Below are positions 18,287 to 26,209 of a stretch of DNA of 47,050 nucleotides, piece by piece. The DNA is taken from positions 1 to 47,050 of the forward strand of contig WELA01006152.1 of the NCBI GenBank assembly GCA_009602735.1. Reading direction: 5' to 3'. Numbering within the stretch: the stretch's first letter is position 1; each line of letters starts with the position of its first letter. The position numbers were made by a program, and so were the translations under genes. The stretch is from Mesotaenium endlicherianum. Taxonomy: Eukaryota > Streptophyta > Zygnematophyceae > Zygnematales > Mesotaeniaceae. The notes beneath the pieces are model-generated. The model was not told the DNA's origin. It saw only the letters and a list, made by a program, of their open reading frames with translations, and searched no databases.

Positions 18287-18362
18287 TCTGTGTTAAGTTA
18301 ATGTTACCAATATGCACTAACAGCCTTCTGTTAACATTCAGGTAACATTATGGTAACAATTT
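18287..18362 (+). promoter_or_regulatory. tandem 11-bp regulator boxes before the TonB receptor gene
   Basis: Three head-to-tail 11-bp units occupy 18330-18362: GTTAACATTCA, GGTAACATTAT, GGTAACAATTT. Two related units lie inverted at 18287-18308 (minus strand GGTAACATTAA then CTTAACACAGA). An 11-bp spacing puts each site on the same DNA face, as for OmpR/PhoB-class response regulators. A -7-like CAATTTTG lies at 18357-18364, 24 nt before the ATG, so the boxes cover the -33 region, as at activated promoters. Confidence 0.55.
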
Positions 18363-18388
18363 TGCAGCGAAATTAAAAACACCTTAGT

Positions 18389-21300
18389 ATGTTTAAAAAG
18401 CTGCAAGTAGCATTGTCTGTATTGGCAGTTCTGCTTTTTTCAGTCACGCTGCAGGCCCAGGAAACATCGGCTACCCTTAGTGGCCATGTTAAAGAAGCCA
18501 AAGGCGCATTCGTTGCCGGAGCCGTGGTAACCATTAAACACGAGCCCACCGGTTTCGTAACCACCACCCAAACTAACAGTAAAGGCATTTTCACCGTTCC
18601 CAACCTTAAAGCGGGCGGTCCTTACACCATCAAAATCTCTTTCATAGGCTTCAAAGAAGAAGTGATGAACGATGTGAACCTGACCCTCGGCAGCAACCCC
18701 GACCTGAACGTTAACCTTATCAGCTCTACCAACACACTTACAGAAGTAACTGTTACAGGGGCCGGAAGGAAACAAGTACAGGGCGGCGTAACCGTTGGAA
18801 GCAGGCAACTGAATACCCTGCCTACATTGGGCAGGAGCTTGTCTGACTTTACCCGTCTGACTCCCGCTTCTAATAACAACTCTTTTGCAGGAACCAACTT
18901 CCGCTACAACAACCTTACTGTAGACGGCGCCATCAACAACGATGCCATCGGCTTCAGTAACTCTTTTGGTGGCGTGAGTGGTGGCGGCCAGGCTGGTTCT
19001 GCCGGCGCCGGTACCCGTACCAACCCTTACAGTCTCGATGTGATCCAGGAAGTACAGGTTCAACTGGCTCCTTACGATGTGAAGCTGGGTAACTTTACCG
19101 GTGGTAGCGTAAACGCCGTTACCAAGAGCGGTACCAACGATTTCCACGGATCTGTATACGGTTATGGCCGTAACCAAACCCTTACCGGTAAAAGCGTAGA
19201 CGGTCTCAAAACCAAGATCGGTTCTGATTTCTACGATTACCAATATGGCGCTACCGTAAGCGGTCCGATCGCTAAAAACAAAGCGTTCTTCATCGTAAAC
19301 TTCGAACAGACCCGCCGCCAGGAGCCTACTTTCTATAATGCAGGCGATCCCGGAGCTGCCATCACCGTTGCAGAAGCACAGGCCATCCAGGCACAACTGC
19401 AGAGCAAAGGATACGATGTAGGTTCTTACGATAAATATAAGATCTTCACCAACAGTGATAAGCTGTTCGCGCGTTTGGACTTCAACCTGAACAACAGGAA
19501 CAGCCTTACCCTGCGCGCCATCTATACGAATGGATGGGGTAATAACCTCGAGCGCAGCACCACCAACTTCCAGTTCTCTTCAACCGACTTTACCCAGCAT
19601 ACCAAGAACATAAACCTGGTAGCCGAACTGAAAAGCAAGCTCAGCAACAACCTGAACAACCAGTTCAATGCCAGCTATATCAACGTACATGAGTACCGCG
19701 ATTTCCCCGGCGTATTGTCGCCCTTCATGGATATTGGTAGCGGCCGTATCTGGGCTGGTACCTGGAGGGAAGCTTCTATCTATAATATGAAGCAGCAAAC
19801 TGTTGAACTGAGCGATAACGTTACTTATACTACCGGTGTCAATAAGTTCACTTTCGGTACGCATAATGAGTTCTATAACCTTACTTATGGTTTCATCAAC
19901 TCATGGAATGGCCGTTGGGAATATAAAGATGTGAAAGGTTTCCAGGCCGATCAGCCTACCCGTATCCGCGGCGCCTTCACTACCGATCCTAAATATCCGA
20001 ACGACAGGAACGCCCTGTACAACAACCCGCCCAATCCTTTCAAAGTGGCATTGTTGAGTGTGTATGCACAGGATGAGATCACTGCCAGTCCTAAGTTCAA
20101 AGTTACTCCGGGTATCCGCGTAGATTATTCAGCTGTGGGTAATCAGCCTACAACCGATCCGGCTTTGAATACGGTTCCTGCTAATAATTCAACTAACCCT
20201 ACTTATACCAATACGCCGTTCTCTCAGCTGAACAACAAATGGCTGGGTCAGGCTACCATCTCTCCCCGTATTGGTTTCAACTGGGATATCAATGGTAACC
20301 AGTCTGTAGTATTGCGTGGCGGTACTGGTATCTTCGTAGGCCGTATGCCTTTTGCATGGCTCGGATATGCTTATACCCTGAATGGTACTGTATACGGCAA
20401 TATCGATTACAAGCCTGCTTCCGGAACCACTGTTCCTTTGGCTGTTAACCCGCTGTACCTGAAAGATACCGTAAGCAAATACGGTGGACCCAGCGCCAGC
20501 GCTACCCGCGAAGTGGATGTGATCGACAACAACTTCAAACTGCCTACTATCTGGCGTTCAAGCCTGGCTGCTGATTTCAAATTCGGCAACGGCTATAAAT
20601 TAACACTGGAAGGTATGTACACCAAGACCCTCTATGATGTGAAGTTCCAACAGATCAACATCAAAGACCAGGTTGAATATTATAGCACCGGACCTACACA
20701 GTCCCCCGTTTACACCGGTGGTAAACTGTATGGTGGTTATTCCAACGCTTATTTCTTGAGCAATACCACGGAAGGTTACCGTTACAACCTTACCGCACAG
20801 CTGAGCAAGACGACCAACAACATCAGGGTAGGTACCCACTTCCTGAACCTGAACTGGAGCGCTGCTTATACTTATGGTGTAAGTAAAGACCTGAGCAACG
20901 GTATCCGTAACTCATTCCAGTCTAACTTCGAAGTAAACCCTGCTATTGTACCCAATAGCCCCCAACTGTCTTACTCTAACTTCGATCTGCGCGATCGTAT
21001 CGTAGCTACATTGGGTGGTACCCTGTTATGGAACCAGATGAATGCTACTTCACTGAACTTCTTCTATGCTGGTCAGTCAGGCAGCCCTTACTCAGTAGTG
21101 TATGCTTCAGGTGGTAACCCTTTCAACAATGCTGCAAACGCCAACCTGCCTTATATCCCCAAAGACCAGAACGATATCAAGTTGATCGATAATGGTTCTT
21201 ATACTGCCGCTCAACAGTGGGCTGATCTGAATGCACTGATCTCTGGCGACAAATACCTGAGCACCAGGAGAGGTCAGTATGCAGAAAGGAATGCGTTGCA

Positions 21301-21688
21301 CACACCCTGGAACCACGAGTTGGATCTGAAACTGATGCACGAGTTCAAACTGAGCAAGAAAAATCCCAAGCAGACACTGCAGCTCAGCCTCGATATTTTC
21401 AACGTGCTGAACCTGATCAACAACGACTGGGGACATATCACTTTCGTTACCAACGTGAACAACTATACGGTGAACCTGCTCACTTTTGCAGCAGATCCGT
21501 CAAATACCAATCCTGCTTTGATCACTGCGAAGAACCCGACAGGTATTGTGCCTATTGGTAAGCCTTCAAGTGGTTATAACCCGGCTTTCTATTTCAACAA
21601 GCCTACCGGTTTGGATGGTCACTACTACACTGTAGACCCCATCAACTCTCGTTGGCAGGGACAGTTTGGAATCAAGTATAACTTCTAA
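18389..21688 (+). CDS. Oar-like TonB-dependent receptor with carboxypeptidase-regulatory domain
   Basis: The 1099-residue product has a signal peptide (about residues 1-24, ending LQAQ), a carboxypeptidase-regulatory-like domain (28-110), a plug with NNLTVDGAINNDAIGFSNSF and the YSLDVIQEVQVQLAPYDV segment, and a long outer-membrane barrel ending in KYNF. It resembles Oar-like receptors, which in some bacteria carry peptides or proteins. It has no SusD partner, unlike the receptor at 3972. Codon use is strongly biased to C-ending and preferred codons, which suggests very high expression. The promoter has five 11-bp boxes and a strong terminator follows, so it is a single-gene transcript. Confidence 0.9.
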   Translation: MFKKLQVALSVLAVLLFSVTLQAQETSATLSGHVKEAKGAFVAGAVVTIKHEPTGFVTTTQTNSKGIFTVPNLKAGGPYTIKISFIGFKEEVMNDVNLTLGSNPDLNVNLISSTNTLTEVTVTGAGRKQVQGGVTVGSRQLNTLPTLGRSLSDFTRLTPASNNNSFAGTNFRYNNLTVDGAINNDAIGFSNSFGGVSGGGQAGSAGAGTRTNPYSLDVIQEVQVQLAPYDVKLGNFTGGSVNAVTKSGTNDFHGSVYGYGRNQTLTGKSVDGLKTKIGSDFYDYQYGATVSGPIAKNKAFFIVNFEQTRRQEPTFYNAGDPGAAITVAEAQAIQAQLQSKGYDVGSYDKYKIFTNSDKLFARLDFNLNNRNSLTLRAIYTNGWGNNLERSTTNFQFSSTDFTQHTKNINLVAELKSKLSNNLNNQFNASYINVHEYRDFPGVLSPFMDIGSGRIWAGTWREASIYNMKQQTVELSDNVTYTTGVNKFTFGTHNEFYNLTYGFINSWNGRWEYKDVKGFQADQPTRIRGAFTTDPKYPNDRNALYNNPPNPFKVALLSVYAQDEITASPKFKVTPGIRVDYSAVGNQPTTDPALNTVPANNSTNPTYTNTPFSQLNNKWLGQATISPRIGFNWDINGNQSVVLRGGTGIFVGRMPFAWLGYAYTLNGTVYGNIDYKPASGTTVPLAVNPLYLKDTVSKYGGPSASATREVDVIDNNFKLPTIWRSSLAADFKFGNGYKLTLEGMYTKTLYDVKFQQINIKDQVEYYSTGPTQSPVYTGGKLYGGYSNAYFLSNTTEGYRYNLTAQLSKTTNNIRVGTHFLNLNWSAAYTYGVSKDLSNGIRNSFQSNFEVNPAIVPNSPQLSYSNFDLRDRIVATLGGTLLWNQMNATSLNFFYAGQSGSPYSVVYASGGNPFNNAANANLPYIPKDQNDIKLIDNGSYTAAQQWADLNALISGDKYLSTRRGQYAERNALHTPWNHELDLKLMHEFKLSKKNPKQTLQLSLDIFNVLNLINNDWGHITFVTNVNNYTVNLLTFAADPSNTNPALITAKNPTGIVPIGKPSSGYNPAFYFNKPTGLDGHYYTVDPINSRWQGQFGIKYNF

Positions 21689-21707
21689 TTGATACTTTAA
21701 GAATAAG

Positions 21708-21740
21708 AAGGCCCGCTTAAGTAAGCGGGCCTTTTCTTTT
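21708..21740 (+). terminator. terminator of the Oar-like receptor gene
   Basis: Arms 21708-21719 (AAGGCCCGCTTA) and 21722-21733 pair perfectly with a very short loop, and a T-rich tract (TTTTCTTTTT) follows 20 nt after the stop codon. Confidence 0.88.
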
Positions 21741-21768
21741 TATGATGTTATCCCTAGCATTCTTCGCT

Positions 21769-21846
21769 CGTCATCCCGAGCGCAGCCGAGGGATCTGCCC
21801 GAACGTTCAGCAGGTCCTTCGATTCGCTTCGCTCACTCAGGATGAC
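21769..21846. repeat. dispersed stem-loop repeat, copy B (one arm shortened)
   Basis: The loop-like part (GCAGCCGAGGGATCTGCC...GCAGGT) and the second arm (CCTTCGATTCGCTTCGCTCA) match copy A, but the first arm is reduced to CGTCATCCCGAGC. It lies between the receptor terminator and the stop of the convergent DUF983 gene. Confidence 0.75.
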
Positions 21847-21856
21847 GTTCTTCTGT

Positions 21857-22318
21857 TTACCAATTCATATGTTCAGAAACAACTCTCTCCGGTGTTTTAA
21901 GCGGATGGTTGCGCCAGTGGGGATCGTATTTAACAAACCAGCTCAGCCAAAGGGTTCGGGAGAGGCGCATGATGAGGGGTTGGGCCAGGAAAAGCAGTAT
22001 GATGGATGTGAACATCCAATAGAAAATCCGGTTGTCGTCAATGTGAAACGTCATGCCGATCAATACTTTCCAGGCCACAAATGTGGCCACAAGAAATGCA
22101 ATAGAAAGGGCATAGCTTACATAACCTGTACCATAGTAGAAGCCTACTTCAATTTCGGTGGGTTGTCCGCATACAGGGCAGCGTTCATGCATTTTGGTGT
22201 TTTCCTTCAGCTTATACGCATTATCGGTCTTAAAGATTTTGCCTTCCCTGCAACGCGGGCAGCGGTTGGTGAGCACACTGGTGAGGTACCAGCGTTTGCT
22301 CAGGGATTCATCTGTCAT
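21857..22318 (-). CDS. DUF983 family membrane protein
   Basis: The 153-residue product starts with a zinc-ribbon-like set of cysteines (CPRC at 20-23, CPVC at 47-50) and then has two or three transmembrane helices (ALSIAFLVATFVAW, FYWMFTSIILLFL). This is the DUF983 pattern; its function is unknown. It starts 30 nt after the murF stop on the same strand and is probably the second gene of that transcript. Confidence 0.85.
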   Translation of the reverse strand: MTDESLSKRWYLTSVLTNRCPRCREGKIFKTDNAYKLKENTKMHERCPVCGQPTEIEVGFYYGTGYVSYALSIAFLVATFVAWKVLIGMTFHIDDNRIFYWMFTSIILLFLAQPLIMRLSRTLWLSWFVKYDPHWRNHPLKTPERVVSEHMNW

Positions 22319-22348
22319 AGAGCTTGTTTTCTGGCCGCAAAATTACGT

Positions 22349-23656
22349 TTATTCCAGGATTTTTTCCATTTGCATGCTCCTCGATCCCTTAATAAGTATA
22401 TGGGTGTCTTTAAACCCCTGGCTTTGATACCATTCTTTTGCAGCGGTTGAATCTGGCAGGTAGGTGAAGGGCTGGTTAATCTTACCAAAGTCGCCACCCA
22501 CCAGCACCACTTGCTCCCAGGGATGTGATTGAATGAGGGCGATAATATTTTTATGTTCTTCCAGGCTTTCTTGTCCCAATTCCATCATACCGCCCAGCAT
22601 CAATACTTTTTTAGGGGTGTGCAGCCTGGCAAAATTTTCTATGGCTGCTTTCATGCTGCTGGGGTTGGCGTTGTAAGCGTCGAGTATGACGTGGTTGGAA
22701 CCTTTCTCTACCATTTGAGAACGGCTGTTCGAAGGGCAGTAATTTTCTATGGCGGCTACCATTTTTGCTTCGGGTACACCAAAGTAGCGGCCTACTGCGA
22801 GGGCGCAGAGAACATTGGGTAAATTGTATTCACCCACCAGTTGCGTGCGAACCAATCGTATGTTTAAACCGGCAGTAATAGCCACTTCCAGGAAGGGCTC
22901 GCTCGACTGCACATGGCCTTGTATGGCGCCGGCTTGCGTGCCGTATGCTTCAAGGAGTTCAATGCCTTTGCTCATATCGTGCAGGTAATCGTAATCGGCA
23001 TAGATGAATGCCGTGCCTTTATGCGCGCGCAGGTAATCGAACAGTTCTCCTTTTCCTTTTTTAACACCTTCTATTCCGCCGAAACCTTCCAGGTGTGCTT
23101 TGCCGGCGTTGGTAATGATGCCGTGTGTGGGTTCTGTATACTTGCAGTATCCTTCAATTTCTTTCTGGTGGTTGGCGCCCATTTCAATCACGGCCATTTG
23201 TGCATCGTTGCGGATGCTCAATAAAGTAAGCGGCACGCCGATATGGTTGTTCAGGTTGCCCTGAGTAGTATAAGTAATGAAATGTGATGATAACACGGCG
23301 TATACCAGTTCCTTGGTAGTGGTTTTACCGTTGCTGCCGGTAATGGCTATGAAAGGGATCTTGAATTGTTCGCGATGATATTGGGCCAGGGATTGAAGGA
23401 CTGCAAGAACATCTTCAACGAGGATAAGTTGCGGGTTGTTAGTTGTTAGTTGTGAGTTGTTAGAAAGTTCTTCTTTGATGGGCTCGTCAATTACGGCGTA
23501 CGAGGCACCCAGTTCCAGTGCTTTATGAGCAAATGCATTCCCGTTGAAATTGGGACCTTTGAGTGCGAAGAAGATATCACCTTGTTTGATCTTGCGTGTG
23601 TCGGTTTGTACAGATGGGTATTGTAAGTATAGTTGATAAAGTGCCGCAATAGTCAT
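22349..23656 (-). CDS. murF: UDP-N-acetylmuramoyl-tripeptide--D-alanyl-D-alanine ligase
   Basis: The 435-residue product has the Mur-ligase layout: an N-terminal UDP-MurNAc-binding domain, the ATP-binding P-loop GSNGKTTTKE (107-116), the central EMGANHQKEIEGYC and ITNAGKAHLEGFGG segments, and a C-terminal domain with DAYNANPSSM. It adds D-Ala-D-Ala to the peptidoglycan precursor in the cytoplasm and should be essential. Residues 65-76 are an Asn/Thr/Gln-rich insertion encoded by four 7-bp repeats (23435-23462), which the family normally lacks. murF is commonly found next to gldJ in Bacteroidota; here only hicAB separates them. Confidence 0.95.
   Translation of the reverse strand: MTIAALYQLYLQYPSVQTDTRKIKQGDIFFALKGPNFNGNAFAHKALELGASYAVIDEPIKEELSNNSQLTTNNPQLILVEDVLAVLQSLAQYHREQFKIPFIAITGSNGKTTTKELVYAVLSSHFITYTTQGNLNNHIGVPLTLLSIRNDAQMAVIEMGANHQKEIEGYCKYTEPTHGIITNAGKAHLEGFGGIEGVKKGKGELFDYLRAHKGTAFIYADYDYLHDMSKGIELLEAYGTQAGAIQGHVQSSEPFLEVAITAGLNIRLVRTQLVGEYNLPNVLCALAVGRYFGVPEAKMVAAIENYCPSNSRSQMVEKGSNHVILDAYNANPSSMKAAIENFARLHTPKKVLMLGGMMELGQESLEEHKNIIALIQSHPWEQVVLVGGDFGKINQPFTYLPDSTAAKEWYQSQGFKDTHILIKGSRSMQMEKILE
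23435..23463 (-). repeat. heptanucleotide tandem repeat inside murF
   Basis: On the plus strand there are four 7-bp units: GTTGTTA, GTTGTTA, GTTGTGA, GTTGTTA. A change by one unit would shift the murF frame, and a change by three units would keep it. Confidence 0.85.
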
Positions 23657-23677
23657 GATGCTGAAATTCCTGGTTGA

Positions 23678-24064
23678 TTAATGGAGCACCTGTATGTTGG
23701 CCAGTTCCCTGCCAACCTGTTGTATGCCTTTTAATATCTTTTCAGTTTGTGCCGAGGATGGCTTTTTATGTCCTTTTACATATTGGGCCAATAAACTTTG
23801 GTTCATGCCAATCCGTTCTGACAACGCTTTGGCATTAATCACTTTGTAAAATTCAAAGAATTGGTGCAGGTCGAGATTGATCCTTAGGTTATTTTCTGAA
23901 ATCGTTTTGTTTTGATCTTCAAAATAAAGATTCAGGGCTTCCAGTATTCCTTTCTTTAATGCAGGGAGGTCTTTCCCAGTACTGCATACAGGAAAGTCTT
24001 CTGCAATTGCAGAATAGCCTGTCTTTGTTCGTTCAACCAGTATATTTATTTTTTTCATGATCAT
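23678..24064 (-). CDS. hicB: HicB-type antitoxin with C-terminal HTH domain
   Basis: The 128-residue product has the HicB partial RNase-H-like N-terminus (NILVERTKTGYSAIAEDFPVCSTGKDL, then ILEALNLYFED) and a C-terminal XRE-like helix-turn-helix (ALSERIGMNQSLLAQYVKGHKKPSSAQTEKI). HicB binds and inhibits the HicA RNase and represses the operon. The start codon overlaps the hicA stop by 4 nt (24061-24064), so the genes are translationally coupled. The coding sequence looks complete. Confidence 0.87.
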   Translation of the reverse strand: MIMKKINILVERTKTGYSAIAEDFPVCSTGKDLPALKKGILEALNLYFEDQNKTISENNLRINLDLHQFFEFYKVINAKALSERIGMNQSLLAQYVKGHKKPSSAQTEKILKGIQQVGRELANIQVLH

Positions 24065-24246
24065 TTGATTCCGGCAGCTTTCTTAATTTTTAGTTCTAAA
24101 CCTTTACCCATTTCATTACTCCCATGGTTAGGGACAACAATTTGGTTAGGCTTACATGGATGCCTCATTATAAGATGGCTTCCTGATTGCCTCACAATAA
24201 ACCATCCGTCTCGGAGTAGTAATCGTATTAATTCGCTTGCCTTCAT
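24061..24246 (-). CDS. hicA: HicA-type mRNA interferase toxin
   Basis: Using ATG at 24246 the product has 61 residues and the HicA double-stranded-RNA-binding-like fold: ELIRLLLRDGWFIVRQSGSH with the catalytic His24 in GSHLIMRHP, followed by the VVPNHGSNEMGKGLELKIKKA end. A longer frame runs to 24306, but its extra N-terminus covers a 16-bp palindrome and promoter-like sequence, so it is probably not translated. HicA cleaves mRNA on translating ribosomes. All key residues are present. Confidence 0.87.
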   Translation of the reverse strand: MKASELIRLLLRDGWFIVRQSGSHLIMRHPCKPNQIVVPNHGSNEMGKGLELKIKKAAGIK

Positions 24247-24248
24247 TG

Positions 24249-24269
24249 TAAAGGTAATAAATTTATTAC
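24249..24269 (-). promoter_or_regulatory. hicAB promoter and 16-bp palindromic operator
   Basis: GTAATAAATTTATTAC at 24254-24269 is a perfect 16-bp palindrome. A near-consensus -7 element (minus strand TACCTTTA, 24249-24256) touches it and ends 2 nt before the hicA ATG. An ATTG that could act as the -33 element lies about 20 nt farther upstream. The HTH domain of HicB is the obvious ligand. Confidence 0.55.
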
Positions 24270-24356
24270 TCGTTCCAATTTTTTGATTATAAATCTTGTT
24301 GCACATACAAGATTACGTAGTAGTACTCCGGTGAGAGCGGAGTCGTGCAAAATGTG

Positions 24357-24392
24357 CAACAAAAAAGCCACACTCTTATCGAGCATGGCTTT
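24357..24392 (-). terminator. terminator of gldJ
   Basis: Read on the minus strand, AAAGCCA and TGGCTTT (24386-24392 and 24364-24370) form a stem with a 15-nt loop and run into TTTTTTG. It lies about 30 nt after the gldJ stop. Confidence 0.7.
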
Positions 24393-24419
24393 ACTGTGTA
24401 TTAACCCTTTTCCTTTTTA

Positions 24420-25985
24420 CTATCGTTTGTTCCGGCGTGTGGGGAAGAACTGGCCGGTCTGGGATTTAGTGGAGGTTCCTTCAGAAGCGCCGTAATGGCT
24501 CATAGCGCAACGGAATCCGATGGAGTTGCTGCTCAGGTCTTCTTCGAGGAAGCGGCGTGCACCCGGACTCAACCAATAAGCCCTGTCGTTCCAGCTACCA
24601 CCTTTGTATACCCTTGATTTATCGGAGATCAGCGTGGTTACGCCGTATCCGTAAGAAACATTACTGGTTGAATCGCCATCGAGGAAGTTCAATGCGTAAG
24701 AATGCTGGTAGTTGCGGCGGTTCCTCAGAGCTGAATCCGACTCGGGAACCATCTTGATGCGTCCTTTGTCATCACGCAGGTTACCGGCGCCACCACTCAT
24801 ATCTACTTTCTTGAACACGTTACCGCGGTACATGTTGAAATCACTACCGTCCATTTCTGTCAGCGGCCTGTACACATCGGCTACCCATTCGCTCACGTTG
24901 CCACTCATATTATAGAGTCCGTATCCGTTGGGTATGAATGAAGTTACTTCAGCAGGGATGGCCGCATTATCGTTCAATCCGCCGGCCACACCCATGTTAT
25001 CACCATAACCGCGTTTGAAGTTGGCCAGGAAAGCGCCCTGGTAAGCGCTCTTCTGCACATAACGCGCATTATCGTATCCATTGTTCTTCCAGGAGAAGAT
25101 CTGTTTGTTGGCAATCAACTCTTCGCCTCGCTTCGACTTCCGCAGTTTTTTCTGCGGGTTCTCCGCTATGTATCCGTAAGCAGCGTATTCCCATTCAGCT
25201 TCTGTAGGCAGGCGATAATCGCCATAAAGTATACCATCTTCAAAAACCACTTTGGTCCTGGGGCGGCCCTGGGCGTCTCTCAAAGGATTGCTTTTAGAGG
25301 CGGCCTGTTTGCCGGGCACGGCCTGGTATTCATCCATCAGGTAAGCTTTGGTATTGAAGTTATCCTGACCGGCGCCGTTCAACTCTTTCTTTATCTGGCT
25401 TTTCTTGTCGAGGAATCCTTTGTTGATCAATGCCAATTCATTCACGCGGTCGGTACGCCACATGCAATACTCGGTGGCCTGTTTCCAGCTCACACCTACT
25501 ACAGGGTAGTAGTTATAAGAAGGGTGACGGAAATAATATTCCACATAAGGCTCATTATAAGCCAGCTCACTGCGCCATACAAGGGTATCGGGTTTGGCCT
25601 GGTCTACGATAGAATCCTGACCGGCAGTTCCAAACACATTCTGCAGCCAGTACAGGTATTCACGGTAGTGCACATTGGCTACTTCGGTCTTATCAATAAA
25701 GAATGAGTTCACGGTGATACGGCGGGGGATATTGTTCCAGTCGCCCATCACGTCTTCCTGGCTGGCACCCATACTAAAAGTACCTCCCTGGATGAATACC
25801 AGTCCGGGTGCGGTCTTGATGTCTTTCGGCTTGGCCACATGAAAATTACCCTGCTCTTTATCGTTGTAGTTCCATCCGGTAGCGGTGGACTGATCGTGTT
25901 TTTTCTTAAAGACATTACAGGAAGCCATAGCGCCTGTAATAGCCAACAGCCAAACTAAATTCCTGGTTGTTTTCAGTAACTGCAT
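24420..25985 (-). CDS. gldJ: gliding motility/type IX secretion lipoprotein GldJ (SUMF1 fold)
   Basis: With ATG at 25985 the product has 521 residues and a lipoprotein signal peptide (MQLLKTTRNLVWLLAITG, Cys23). The rest is a formylglycine-generating-enzyme-like (SUMF1) domain: GGTFSMGASQEDV, PTEAEWEYAAYG, MSGNVSEWVADVY, KGGSWNDRAYWLSPGARRFLEED and GFRCA at the end. GldJ supports the type IX secretion and gliding apparatus at the outer membrane. The divergent porU/porV genes and nearby murF match the usual gldJ neighbourhood and favour GldJ over the paralogue GldK. A longer frame to 26045 exists but would destroy the signal peptide. Confidence 0.87.
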   Translation of the reverse strand: MQLLKTTRNLVWLLAITGAMASCNVFKKKHDQSTATGWNYNDKEQGNFHVAKPKDIKTAPGLVFIQGGTFSMGASQEDVMGDWNNIPRRITVNSFFIDKTEVANVHYREYLYWLQNVFGTAGQDSIVDQAKPDTLVWRSELAYNEPYVEYYFRHPSYNYYPVVGVSWKQATEYCMWRTDRVNELALINKGFLDKKSQIKKELNGAGQDNFNTKAYLMDEYQAVPGKQAASKSNPLRDAQGRPRTKVVFEDGILYGDYRLPTEAEWEYAAYGYIAENPQKKLRKSKRGEELIANKQIFSWKNNGYDNARYVQKSAYQGAFLANFKRGYGDNMGVAGGLNDNAAIPAEVTSFIPNGYGLYNMSGNVSEWVADVYRPLTEMDGSDFNMYRGNVFKKVDMSGGAGNLRDDKGRIKMVPESDSALRNRRNYQHSYALNFLDGDSTSNVSYGYGVTTLISDKSRVYKGGSWNDRAYWLSPGARRFLEEDLSSNSIGFRCAMSHYGASEGTSTKSQTGQFFPTRRNKR

Positions 25986-26152
25986 TTGCGAAGGATTGAA
26001 TATAGAATGAATGTGTATGCGAATATAAGTTGTTAATGTTATCAAAAGCCTAATTTTAGATTCGGCAAATTGTTAAAGTGCAGCAAAATAAAGAAGATTT
26101 TTTTTATGAAGGATTGAGGGAATGCACATTTAAATGTAGGGATATCACTACT

Positions 26153-26182
26153 CTTTGCCCTGGGCTTAAGCCCAGGGCAAAG
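26153..26182. promoter_or_regulatory. 30-bp perfect palindrome between gldJ and porU
   Basis: Two 15-nt halves meet at TTAA (26166-26169). The left half reads CTTTGCCCTGGGCTT and the right half is its exact complement. The palindrome ends 15 nt before the -7 element of porU, so it would overlap the -33 region. It may be an operator or a mobile repeat element. Confidence 0.6.
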
Positions 26183-26197
26183 TTTAAGATTGAGGGT

Positions 26198-26205
26198 TAT
26201 TTTTG
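26198..26205 (+). promoter_or_regulatory. -7 promoter element of porU
   Basis: TATTTTTG matches TAnnTTTG exactly and ends 4 nt before the porU ATG at 26210. A transcript from here would have almost no leader. Confidence 0.4.
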
Positions 26206-26209
26206 ATGT

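Noticed and set aside
18440..19396. long minus-strand open frame opposite the TonB receptor gene
   Set aside because: It is the shadow of a highly codon-biased gene; it has no domain, start context or promoter.
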